A stretch of 64,000 nt of DNA from Cyrtodaria siliqua. Taxonomy: Eukaryota; Mollusca; Bivalvia; Adapedonta; Hiatellidae. This document shows positions 54,673-64,000 of this stretch, piece after piece (the stretch's first letter is position 1; every line of letters begins with the position of its first letter). The notes under the pieces are model-generated. The model had not been told where the DNA came from, did no database searches, and was given only the letters and a program-made list of their open reading frames with translations. Position numbers and translations under genes: made by a program. The stretch covers positions 30,755-94,754 of the forward strand of contig JAWPHD010010334.1 in assembly GCA_037043455.1 (NCBI GenBank), written 5' to 3'.

Positions 54673-57369
54673 ATGACAGATAATGTTTCCTTAGTCTCAA
54701 TGAATGTGCAGGGACTGGGTGACAGAAACAAAAGAATAGATGATTTTTGAAAGGGAAGAAACACTCTTTTATTTATTTCTTACGGGATACTCATTTCACC
54801 AACAGTGAAGAAAATTATATTAGAGCCCAATGGAGATTTGAGTGTTACTTCAGGAGTCATACTGGTCAATCAAGAGGAGTAGCCATTCTTATAAATAATA
54901 ACTTTGATTTTAAGGTAAAGTGTTCCGAAAGTGACAAAGACGGTAATATGTTGATTTTAGATACAACCATATGTGATAAAAATATTACGCTTATTAATGT
55001 ATACGCTCCAAATAGAGATAATCCTAGTTTCTTTCGTAAAGCTGGGAGAAAAAATAAAAGAATCTGAAAACCCTTATATAGTTATTAGTTGGATAAAATT
55101 GTTTTAACACAATATAGAGTCATGTGTTATTGTTAATGGGCATATGTCAGACTGGTTCTTTCTACAAAGAGGTTGTCGTCAAGGAGATTCATTGTCACCC
55201 TATCTGTTCATTCTGTGTGCAGAAGTATTATCTGTAATGTTAAGAAACAATCCAAAAATTAAAGGTATTCATAGTATTCATAGATAATACTGAGTTTTTA
55301 GTGTCACAATATGCTGATGATACCAGTTTGACTCTAGATGGCTCCAAAGACGAACTTCTACACACCATGTTGACATTAAAATATATGCACAAATCTCCGG
55401 CCTTAATATAAATTCGGACAAAACAAAGTTATCTGGTTTTGATCGAAAAAAGGTAGCGACACAAAGTTATATCCAGAATTTAATTTATGTTGGGAAAAAG
55501 ACAATTTCACTGTACTAGGTGTTAACTTCTCAACAAACCTGAATTCAATGATAAATATAAATTATGACCTTAAAATAGAGGAAATTAAAAGATTACTTGC
55601 AAGTTGGTCTAAAAGAATACTTACTCCTTTGGGAAATATTGTGATTCTAAAAAGCCTAGCTCTATCGAATCTTAATCACTTGATAATAGGAATCCCCAAC
55701 CCATCAACTGATAAAATCAAACTTCTTCAAATATGTTTATAACTTTCTCTGGAATAATGCAAAAGATGAAATAAAAAACGAACCATTATAATACAAGACC
55801 ATACGTTTGTGGGGCTAAGAATGATTGACATTGAACACTTTATGTCAGCTTTAAAAACTACTTGGATTCGCAGAATTTTCCAGACAGATAATAAATATAC
55901 TCAGTGAAAAAAATGTGCCCCATTTTCACAGACGTAGTTAATTTTGGTAGTGATTTTATCAAACGAAATTTATATAGAATACATAATCCCTTTTGGAAAG
56001 AAGTAGTTTCCTGTTATAAAATATTTACTGAACACGTGAAACCGATTTCATGGTAGCAATTTCATGCTGTTAATTTATGGTATAATCCAGGTATTAAGGT
56101 CGGATGTTCAAGCGTTTTCTATAGAAGATGGTACGAAGGAGGCATTTTATTAATCAACGACATTTTAAGCTCAAATGGAAACCTTCACTCTTACAGAGAA
56201 TTCAATAATCGACATGACATAAGGTCTAATTTCTTAGAATATGAAGGTATTATTACTGCTATTAGAAACTACTTGGGTAAATTGAATATAACACATTTAC
56301 CCAATAATAGTCCCCATTACGCCCGCTTATACTAGCACTAATCCAAAAACATACTAAAGGCTGTAGATTCATTTATGATCTGTTGATTAAAAACAATATT
56401 CACCCAAAGTCATTAATAAAATGGAAGAATGAAGTTTTAACAGTATATAACTATAATTTCGAAACAATTTACGCAATACTGTTTAAAATAAACAAAAGAT
56501 CCAAAGTTACGTTGGTTGCAACATAGAATCAACCATAGACTTCTGGGAACTAGTTATTTACTAACAAAAATGAACATTCTAGGTCAAACTACACCAATTC
56601 TTTTGCCATAGACATCCATTATAGCTCTGAGCTCAGTACTGACTTTCCTAATATAGGAAGCTATATTTTTTCTTACTTGTTTTGAAAGACCTATCTTAGT
56701 TTTATAAAAAAAAAGTACAAAAACCATAAGTTGAGTATGTTTTGAAAAAGCTGTTTGGGTCCAATTGTGCTGAGCCACCTACTTGCATGTAGAAACATGA
56801 GGAAAATGTAAAATATACTTCTTTTTTTGATTATGCAACAAATTATGAATACATTGCACAAATGTATGATTTAACCTTTATAAGTACTCTTCAAAAGTTG
56901 AATTTTATTTTTTAGCAAGATGTTTTGGTTTGTTTACCTTGTCAATCAATCAAAATTAAGAGATTCTGTGTAATAGCTCCGAATTTATCCTGGAACTTTT
57001 TCCCTGCCCGCTGATTGGTTGGTAATTGGTGTAGTCTGATCTCTAGATAATAGTATGTGCAGCTTTTGCAATATATTACCGGAAACTATACATCTCTTGT
57101 TTTGGAATTGTGAAGTTGTAAAACAGTGTTGGTCATATCTTTCAGAATACATTAGAAATAAATGTAATATAACTTTGACAATTTGGAAAGTAACATATAT
57201 CTTATTTGGAAATAATAAATTTGATATCACTTTGAGCAAAATTATCATGCAAGCCAAACTTTTTATATATCAGCAAAAGATGCAAAAGCAAAACGCATTA
57301 CTAGATATCTTAAAAAAACTTATTACATCTTTATACAAAGTGGAAAAGTGGATAGCATATAAAAATTAA
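54673..57369 (+). pseudogene. LINE ORF2 (L1/Tx1 type), internally deleted and interrupted
   Basis: Opening MTDNVSLVSMNVQGLGDRNK is the start of an APE-type endonuclease. Its blocks continue at 54747-55067 (DTHFTNSEENYI, SHTGQSRGVAILINNNF, ITLINVYAPNRDNPSF). At about 55088 the frame drops straight into the late reverse transcriptase (WFFLQRGCRQGDSLSPYLFI, then QYADDTSLTLDG with the catalytic YADD). The end of the endonuclease and the first reverse-transcriptase motifs are missing, a deletion of roughly 1 kb. Later blocks are LGVNFSTNL, LLASWSKRILTPLGNIVILK and a zinc-knuckle-like CSFCNILPETIHLLFWNCEV (57058 on), with many stops between. A MITE splits the frame at 56583-57041. The element nicks DNA and copies its RNA at the target when intact; this copy is dead. 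Confidence 0.8.
56583..57041. mobile_element. MITE inserted in LINE ORF2, 5-bp duplication
   Basis: The ends GTCAAACTACACCAATT and AATTGGTGTAGTCTGATC are inverted repeats. TCTAG flanks both sides (56578-56582 and 57042-57046). Removing the element and one TCTAG rejoins the LINE reading frame in phase just upstream of its zinc knuckle. The inner sequence matches 29701-30166 in the opposite orientation. Confidence 0.85.
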
Positions 57370-57883
57370 AAGTAAAAAAAATTGAAGCCATGTGGAGTCG
57401 ATATATAAACATTGGTAAAATAGAACAATAACATATATATATATAGACGTTTTATTAAACATGTCAAAGTTCAGGGACACCATAACGATCATCATAGTAA
57501 AACACTGTTGTCTACTTCTCAACTTTTTTTTTAAAGTTATTTATTTGTTTCCTGTCGTTATATATATGCTCCAGAAAATGTTTTGTATAATTGTTTGACC
57601 CCACTCCTTCCCCACCGGAAAGAAAAGTAATCCATGCATATTCTGAAGGGTTTATTATCTCAATAGCAGGATATACAAAACAATATATACAGTGAGTGTG
57701 TAGATAATGATTTATGTGTGAACATATGTGTGTATATCTGCAAAGTTGTATAGATTTGAGAATATATTATGGATGCATGTATACTGATAATGGGTAGAAT
57801 ATTTACACATAATATAAAATGTGAAAATTTGAGAATATATGGATAAGTGTCTATACATTACATAATGGTGAATATTATACAAT
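57370..57883. other. LINE 3' flank, no gene seen
   Basis: A-rich sequence and AT dinucleotide runs; the LINE 3' end cannot be placed exactly. GAGAATATAT words repeat near 57755 and 57830. Confidence 0.4.
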
Positions 57884-58015
57884 TATGGACTTTTCAGCTG
57901 TTATACATGATGTGATATGCACCAAAAAAATCATTATTGACCGAGGCGATAGCCGAGGTCAATAATGATTTTTTGGTACATATCAACATCATGTATAACA
58001 GCTGAAAAGTCCATA
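57884..58015. mobile_element. Hairpin element with TTGACCGAGG motif
   Basis: Arms of about 59 bp (TATGGACTTTTCAGCTGTTA, TACATGATGT, TCATTATTGACC) pair with their complement at 57957-58015. The loop is GAGGCGATAGCCGA. Motifs are shared with 2960-3430. Confidence 0.85.
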
Positions 58016-58044
58016 ACTGTTTTATTATATAACCCTCAATTTAC

Positions 58045-58140
58045 AATTATATAAAACAGGTCAATATCAAAAAAACAATTATATAAAACAGGTCAATATC
58101 AAAAAAACAGGTCAATATCAAAAAAACAGGTCAATATCGC
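58045..58140. repeat. AACAGGTCAATATCAAAA tandem units
   Basis: Two units with ACAATTATATAAAACAGG then TCAATATCAAAAAA, followed by shorter units of 19 bp (ACAGGTCAATATCAAAAAA). Confidence 0.9.
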
Positions 58141-58644
58141 TAGATATTTTTTCTAAAAAATTACTTTTTAGCCAATGAAAACGCGTCTATTTATAGGTTA
58201 TATAATAATTGATTTTATTACTTTTACATACATATATGTGTGTGGCTGTGTAGATGTGTATGTATATATGTTTATATGAGATATATAAAAGTGCTTACGT
58301 GTGAATATACTGACACATGTCAAAACATAAACCACATGATGGCGCACCATCTTGTTTGCTTTACAGTAATCTATTTTGCTAAATCATATTATTTTTACCT
58401 TCCTATACCTTTATTTAAAATATTAAAGATTTGGATACTGTATACATATGCTGAGTTAATTTTAAGGGGACACTTGGCAATCTTAATTAGTTTAAAACTC
58501 ACAGCGTCCTGTTGGTCTTCAATATGACCTACATGCTTTCAGTCATTAAAGTTAAGTGTTTAAATAGTTCAAGGTACATGTAAATTGATTTTACATATTA
58601 CTAAATTTTGATAATAATGCAATAGTTGTATACTTGAACATTTA
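58141..58644. other. No gene seen
   Basis: AT-rich. AAGGGGACACTTGGCAATCT at 58465 resembles 38020. A 95-residue frame at 58240-58527 is not protein-like. Confidence 0.4.
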
Positions 58645-61512
58645 GATATATATATATTTATTCAAAATACATAAGACCTTTAGGTCCATGAGTACACAGG
58701 TACAACACAATACATATATATACACACGGCAATAAATGGCAACATATAAAGTCTATTTTGTCACACATAATATTTGTTGTCATACATTTTCTCCATTTCT
58801 CACTTACTAAGAAGTGTTTCAGTTCAAGATTCGTGTTTCAGATAAAGAATCAATCAATCTTTTTATTTATTTATTTTTAATTTTTATTACACTCAAACCT
58901 GTCCCAAATAGTCACTCATGCAAAGGCTCAAAATTGGCCGGTAAAAATCCGTGACCACTAAATATATATAATTTGAATTACATTTAAGATAATACTATGT
59001 AACTTAAATTAAATTTAAGATAATAGCAGAGCTATTAAATATACGTCTGCTTAAGATAGGTGTCTATCCATTTTACCTGACCACTAAAACAGGTTTGATT
59101 GCACATGTATTTTTTAATATCAATATATTTTAATACTTATGAGTGTTAGTAGCAAACAATGGTTAACAAATATTAATTGATTTTTAATACTATGATCAAT
59201 TATTATAGATAATATAATTTCTTAGTCTAAACCCCTCATATACATATGTAGATAGATTTCTTATAGTTGTTCCATTTTCACATGTTATAAATTGAATGAA
59301 CTTCGGAATATTTGGCCTAAACCAGAAATAGCGATTTATGTATTTTTTCCTTAAGGCAGTATATAGTGTACATTCTAAAATAAAATGAAATTCGTCTTCC
59401 AATGTGTAACAAACGGAACATGTCCTTTCATTAAATGGTCTTTTATGTGGCTTATGCCAACGCACTGACTCTATATGTAACCTATGTGATGACATTCTCA
59501 GTTGTGACAAGACCACACGGAATTTTCTCATGAAACAACGATTATGTGTTAGCCCTAGTCGATTCATGTATACCTGTATTCCAATTTTGTATAAAAGTAT
59601 CGGTTAATGTTTGTTTAAACACTGTTATGAAGGCATTTGTATGTCCTGCACCTTGAAAAATCCAAACGTCATTAAAATCCAATTGCTCAAGTAATATCTG
59701 TACCGCAGATGCCCAGTTTTGTTTATTTGGGTTATTTTGTATGTCATTTAACATCATATTGTATATTATTTTAACATATTTAGCATTTTCACTTGTCAAT
59801 ATTTTAAACCAATATTTAATGATAGCTATCAATCTATACTGTCGTAAGGTGTTCTACCTAACTCACCATAAACAAAATCATTTTGAGTTCATTTTTTCAC
59901 CCCCATTATATTTTTACGAAATTTTAGATGCACACGTTCTGTAACATTTGATTTTAAAAACCCCAAACCTCGCAACCATATTGTAATACTGGTTTTATAA
60001 GTTTGTCAATCAGATTTAACCTATGTTTCGGTGAAATGTCTGTAAACTTGTATATATAGTTCTCTAATTTAAAAATTGATTTTCCTGCTTGCCCAGCCCG
60101 TTATCAAGTGCTGTTGTAAAAGAACCTCCAGACGTAAAAGCAATTCCTAAATATACAAAACTGTCTATTAGCTCAATAATATTTCCATCATATCTAAATG
60201 TTAGGTTATTTGGTAGACTGCCGCCTTTTCTAAATACCATTTTTTTTGTTTTGTTTGTGTTAACTTTTAATCTCCATTTAATGCAATAATCATATAATCA
60301 TATAATACATCTAAACCTTCCTGTAAACCGTCAACGGTTTGTGAAAAAAACTACAATATCGTCAGCAGGGTAATACCTGGTACATCGTTAGCTATGAAAT
60401 AATCTTCCATGTCATTCAAATACATAGCAAACAAAAATGGTGATAGACATTCTCCCTGACGAACTCCTAAATAACGTGTACATTTTTCACTCAACTCGTT
60501 CCCGTGTTTTACAATTGATTTTACAATTGATTTGATCTAACTACATAGTCAAAGGCTTTAGTAAAATCAACTAATGCGTATATAGACGCTTACCCTCATT
60601 TATTACATGCTTTATTATACCATGCAGAATAAAAATATTGTCAACGGTACCCATTTGACTCCTAAATCCCGACTGTGTTTCCACATATACATTATAGTTT
60701 TCAGCCCATCTGGTAAGTCTATTATTTAAAATTCGCGTGAACAACTTTCCAAATGTACTTAAAAGTGGAATACCCCTATACTTTTCTACGTCATTAATGC
60801 TAGTCTTTTTATGTAGCGGAACAATATATCCATCAGTCCATTTGGCGAGGAAATATCCTAAATTAAAAACAGCATTAAATAGTTTAAATAGATATGGTAA
60901 AAGACTGTCGATTCCATAACAAAAGAATTCATTTATAACCTTGTCAGGTCCTGCAATTTTTCCAAGCTTAAGTTGCTTACAAGCTTTAGTAATCTCAAAC
61001 AGAGATATTTCAAAATATGATTCTTCAAACATGACTTGAATATCACCATTTATATATCTCTCATTAAAGAATAAAACATCATCATCAGGTTGAAAAAAAT
61101 ACGTCATTAGGATCATTAATGGCTTGGAAATAGCGTGCAAGCCTGTCAACGTGGATTGTGTTTGATCATTTAGGGGAATGTATACCCTTTAACATATGCC
61201 AATACTCTTTTGCATTTGTAAAGCGAGATTTTTCTAGTTTTTCCGTGTTTTGTTTATCATGCTCATATTTGTGCTTTTATATTCAGTTCTCGCATTTGTC
61301 ATGCTTATTCTATTTGTGTCATATTTATAAGATCGATATGCATTCAAATTACTATAAAATTGTTTTCGTTTTGTATCACATGTTTCATCGAACCACGACT
61401 GACTTTGCACGGGTTTATTCTGAGAAATTTTATCAGAATCACTAAATATTACTTTCTTAAACAAAGGATTGCAAACCTCTGATATAATATTATAAAACTC
61501 GCCCAAATGTTT
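58645..61512 (-). pseudogene. LINE (Jockey/CR1-like), 5' truncated and decayed
   Basis: Read from 61512 down. An endonuclease-RT linker has SWFDETCDTKRKQFYSNLNA. The RT domain (61149-60571) has LKLGKIAGPDKVINEFFCYG, YRGIPLLSTFGKLFTRILNN and ETQSGFRSQMGTVDNIFILH. Next come VDFTKAFDYVV (catalytic Asp, near 60550), GVRQGECLSPFLFAMYLNDM (near 60440) and PADDIVV (second catalytic box, near 60350). The C-terminal part has EHFN-free stretches such as LLEQLDFNDVWIFQGAGHTN (59832-59542) and RTCSVCYTLEDEFHFILECT (Cys-His knuckle, 59567-59196). Downstream, CTCATGGACCTAAAGGTCTT and AATAAA then a TA tail end the element near 58645. Frame shifts abound. It is related in wording to 25431-26530. Confidence 0.8.
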
Positions 61513-61685
61513 ATCTAAAGAAATATAAAAAGATCGGACAGGGAAAGTAGCATTCAAGGAGGACAGTCAACCACAAAACACAGAAACAAACATGGAAACA
61601 GACAAACAAGAAGGCAAAAGTAATAATAAAGGTAAACGACATCACAAACACAAAAGGGTTGACAATAGGGCTACCGTCTTGGAAC
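61512..61685 (-). mobile_element. Penelope-like 3' tail joined to the LINE
   Basis: The minus strand reads GGTAGCCCTATTGTCAACCC, GGTTGACTGTCCTCCTTGAA, then TGCTACTTTCCCTGTCCGAT and CTTTTTATATTTCTTT, as in the tails at 31951-32142 and 35235-35432. Its 3' end meets LINE sequence directly. The 5' side stops at a poly-C run. Confidence 0.8.
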
Positions 61686-61686
61686 C

Positions 61687-61735
61687 CCCACACCCCCCCC
61701 CCCCCCCCCACCACCACCACACACACACAAATCCC
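61687..61735. repeat. Poly-C run and CCA/CA microsatellite
   Basis: An uninterrupted C run of about 17 followed by CACCACCACCACACACACAC. Confidence 0.9.
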
Positions 61736-62039
61736 ATAGAAATACGAAAACACTACCAACATTAACATATTTTAGACTTTTATTTTGTATGATCTTTAAT
61801 TTAAAGCTGGGACTGATACTATCTTCCAGTGCCGTTTTTTCCTACTGTCAAGGCCGTATCCTGTTATGGTTGTAGTGTCACATGCTTTGCTTCTATTTTC
61901 CCTTATAATTGTTGTTTGTTTTTAATGTATGATTTGGTTAATTGTGTTCTGTGAATGCTACATTTCCTGTACGAATTATATATCTACTTTTATATTTAGT
62001 CCTGATAAACTACTTTCAAGTTTGCATTCTGTTCAACTT
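61736..62039. other. No gene; possible distant Penelope-like tail
   Basis: GTGAATGCTACATTTCCTGT then ACTTTTATATTTAG (61950-62000) loosely resembles the Penelope-like tail end. Nothing else seen. Confidence 0.3.
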
Positions 62040-63640
62040 ATCACGCATAGCTACATGGCGCTGTACACGCCAAAGTAGCACGGTAGCATTTGCAACTGCT
62101 ACATGTGCGGATTCTTTTCTTGCAACCATTGCAAACATTTCCGAAATGCTTGACATATAGCTGTAACGCGGGACATAGTTGTCCAATACGATTCCAGTGG
62201 TCACCAGCATATATGCAGACAGATAAAGTATAACCCGATCTTTAGTATTCTGCACCAGCACCTATCAATAGTTTACTCTAGCTGGGGTGGGGGCGGCGTG
62301 ACATTCCCAGGGGATTAGATAAAAAAAACGTGGTAGGGAATCATAGACAAACACGGAGAGTTTGATATTAACCCATACCCTGAGGAATTATACATACATC
62401 TTGGCCCTAGTGATGGGAATTAGACAACAATGTGTACATGTGTTTAATAACCCCTGGGTATGCCCGCCCCACCACCTCCCCGCCCTAGGACCTCCACACA
62501 GGTGCATACCTGACTGAGACCATTCACATCCTGCTTGATAGCCACATCGATATGCATGCTGTATTAATGTAGCCTGTTGGTGGAATTGAGTAATTTCAAA
62601 AGTTGTTTTGTATAATGGCTTCATTTACTATCCGTGTACTGCTTGATTTATTATACATAACACGTGTAATTTCTCCCAAAGCATCATAATCTGATTCGTC
62701 AATGCTGCTAGGCATGTTGCTGAGGGTTACAACGTTTTCTGTTGCAGTTTCTAGTATATGTTCCAAGTTTGCCATGCATACTTTCCCCTTTCCCGTGGAA
62801 AGTTGCAACGGTTTAGCAATATGTGAAAGCATGAAATCAAGAAAATGCTCCGTCCTTTGGACATAACTGGATTCATAGCCATTTTAAATCCTTCCCTCTT
62901 CCATAGGCAATCCAAAGCTGATCTACGGCGCTTTGATGACAACCACGTAAGTGTCAGAACCGGACATTATAGTTTCCCTACATCCGTTCTTGAATTAACT
63001 TCTTGAATTTATGTTTTCCACGTATATTTGTGTCAGCCCCTACATGGTTAGATAATGCACGTTTTTCTTTCTCAATAGACACATGGACTGTTTTTTTCAT
63101 CTGGCTTTGTTAAACCTGCCTACTACTGATTTTGCGATTAGCAAAAACAGTTCCGTTTTATTTCGAGATAATCGTAAAATGTTTTGACAGTTAGCGGGCA
63201 CTTTGCTTGAATCTGATACATTTGTCCTAATGATGAACCTCTAGTATCCCTTGTACTACTTAATTTTTCAAAGTATCACTCAAATATTTATCATTTGCGA
63301 CGTAGATCTTGTTTTATTTTCGACAGTACAACTCAAACGTTGATCTCAATATATCTTGAATTTTCCTTTTAGGTGGCATTTACTGATTTCCATGGTCGAA
63401 AAAACTCTCCGATATCGCACTGTCGAGTTCGACATGAATTAAAGAATCGGAAAAATGAGATTTCAGTCATTTTATTTACATCGATACGCATCTGTTGGTG
63501 TTCCGGACTTTCTTGAAAGATATAATTGTGTAGCTGAATCCGTCTCAGAATCCTCTGTGAGATATGCAAAGAAGTTGTTATTGTCTTGACCCCACATGCA
63601 AAGAAGTTGTTATTGTCTTGACCCCACATGCAAAGAAGTT
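62040..63640 (-). pseudogene. Decayed member of an uncharacterised multi-copy invertebrate gene or element family
   Basis: Minus-strand pieces, in order: RTRQCDIGEFFRPW (63369-63629 frame), GKYAWQTWNIY (near 62755), LSNMPSSIDESDYDALGEI and YNKSSSTRIVNEA (62832-62596), then TTFEITQFHQQATLIQHAYR and CGYQAGCEWSQ in another frame (62624 on). Last is a Cys-rich end, CNGCKKRIRTCSSCKCYRAT then LACTAPC (about 62130-62040), with spacing C-x2-C-x6-C-x2-C-x-C-x6-C-x3-C. I recall the same block order, with a CXC-type cysteine-rich C-terminus, in many uncharacterised invertebrate proteins that occur in many copies; the function is not known to me. Frame shifts and an insert at about 62262-62500 break it. 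The 5' part would lie beyond the window. Confidence 0.5.
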
Positions 63641-63655
63641 ATGTTATTGCCTTGA
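63565..63655. repeat. Three 32-bp tandem units
   Basis: TGCAAAGAAGTTGTTATTGT then CTTGACCCCACA at 63565, 63597 and 63629 (last one diverged). The repeat lies inside the decayed minus-strand frame. Confidence 0.9.
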
Positions 63656-64000
63656 AACAAAAGTCCTTATTGATGCTTAACATTCTGCTGCTCATTTATC
63701 TACAACAAATTTTTGATCCATATTAAAATGCTGCTAGAATCATCAAGGAATGGATCTCCTTCCATTCCTTAAATGTATCCTCTATATTTAATTTGGATGA
63801 GGAAATTTCACTTGCCGATCAATCAAACGAATTTAAAGCCGTCCAGCATGAACAAGGGCAAACACGTAGAGGATGAGTTCTGAAGTACACGTTTTGTCTA
63901 GCTGAATATTTTTCTGATAGCACAACGTACAGAAAAAAGTACTTCAAAATCCAGGACCTGATTCTATAGCTCAAATTGTGGACCTTCTTTAAATGATATA
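63656..64000. other. Window edge, no gene resolved
   Basis: Possible upstream part of the decayed minus-strand family, but no conserved block was read. A short inverted GGAATGGA / TCCATTCC pair is at 63750-63767. Confidence 0.3.

Overview
This window reads as nuclear DNA of an invertebrate animal, most probably a bivalve mollusc. It is AT-rich, has eukaryotic splice sites, a TATA-box promoter and SINE, LINE and Penelope-type retroelements, and has no bacterial operon structure. It also carries several modular repeats with CCGTCCG runs that I recall as common in bivalves. The species cannot be named from sequence alone. Family assignments come from motifs read by eye and from memory, not from searches.

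Only one credible host gene is seen: a three-exon, plus-strand gene (TATA box 11622, untranslated exon to 11726, start codon 14440, last exon 16655-17511). It predicts about 297 residues, with a central hydrophobic segment and a long hydrophobic C-terminus. Its function is unknown to me. Its introns are packed with small transposons, and its last 3' splice site is tandemly repeated. A possible signal-peptide exon lies on the minus strand at 40143-40209, and a decayed multi-copy gene or element family fills the right edge (62040-63640, minus).

Everything else is mobile or tandem DNA. 0-10 kb: a fold-back Tc1/mariner element, TTAA fold-backs, CCGTCCG repeats and tRNA-derived SINEs. 10-24 kb: a SINE with an amplified 39-bp core, the host gene, hairpin elements, and a GC-rich TTAA element with long terminal inverted repeats. 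24-30 kb: a decayed LINE, a G-run repeat and MITEs. 30.9-37.7 kb: a satellite of about 60-bp units, most with CACGTG, interrupted by Penelope-like insertions. 38-48 kb: SINE, hairpins, and a minus-strand Penelope-like element with its GIY-YIG domain placed before the reverse transcriptase, bracketed by oppositely oriented trinucleotide arrays. 48.8-51.6 kb: a 32-bp minisatellite. 51.9-57.4 kb: a decayed two-ORF LINE of L1/Tx1 type. 58.6-61.7 kb: another LINE on the minus strand joined to a Penelope-like tail.

The most unusual signals are: two tiny perfect palindromes (30 and 36 bp) sharing the same arm, each flanked by a perfect 7-bp direct repeat; the permuted Penelope-like element and its traceable 3' tail, down to an insertion of about 36 bp in a MITE arm; the CACGTG satellite; the repeated splice acceptor; and a set of unrelated small hairpin elements.
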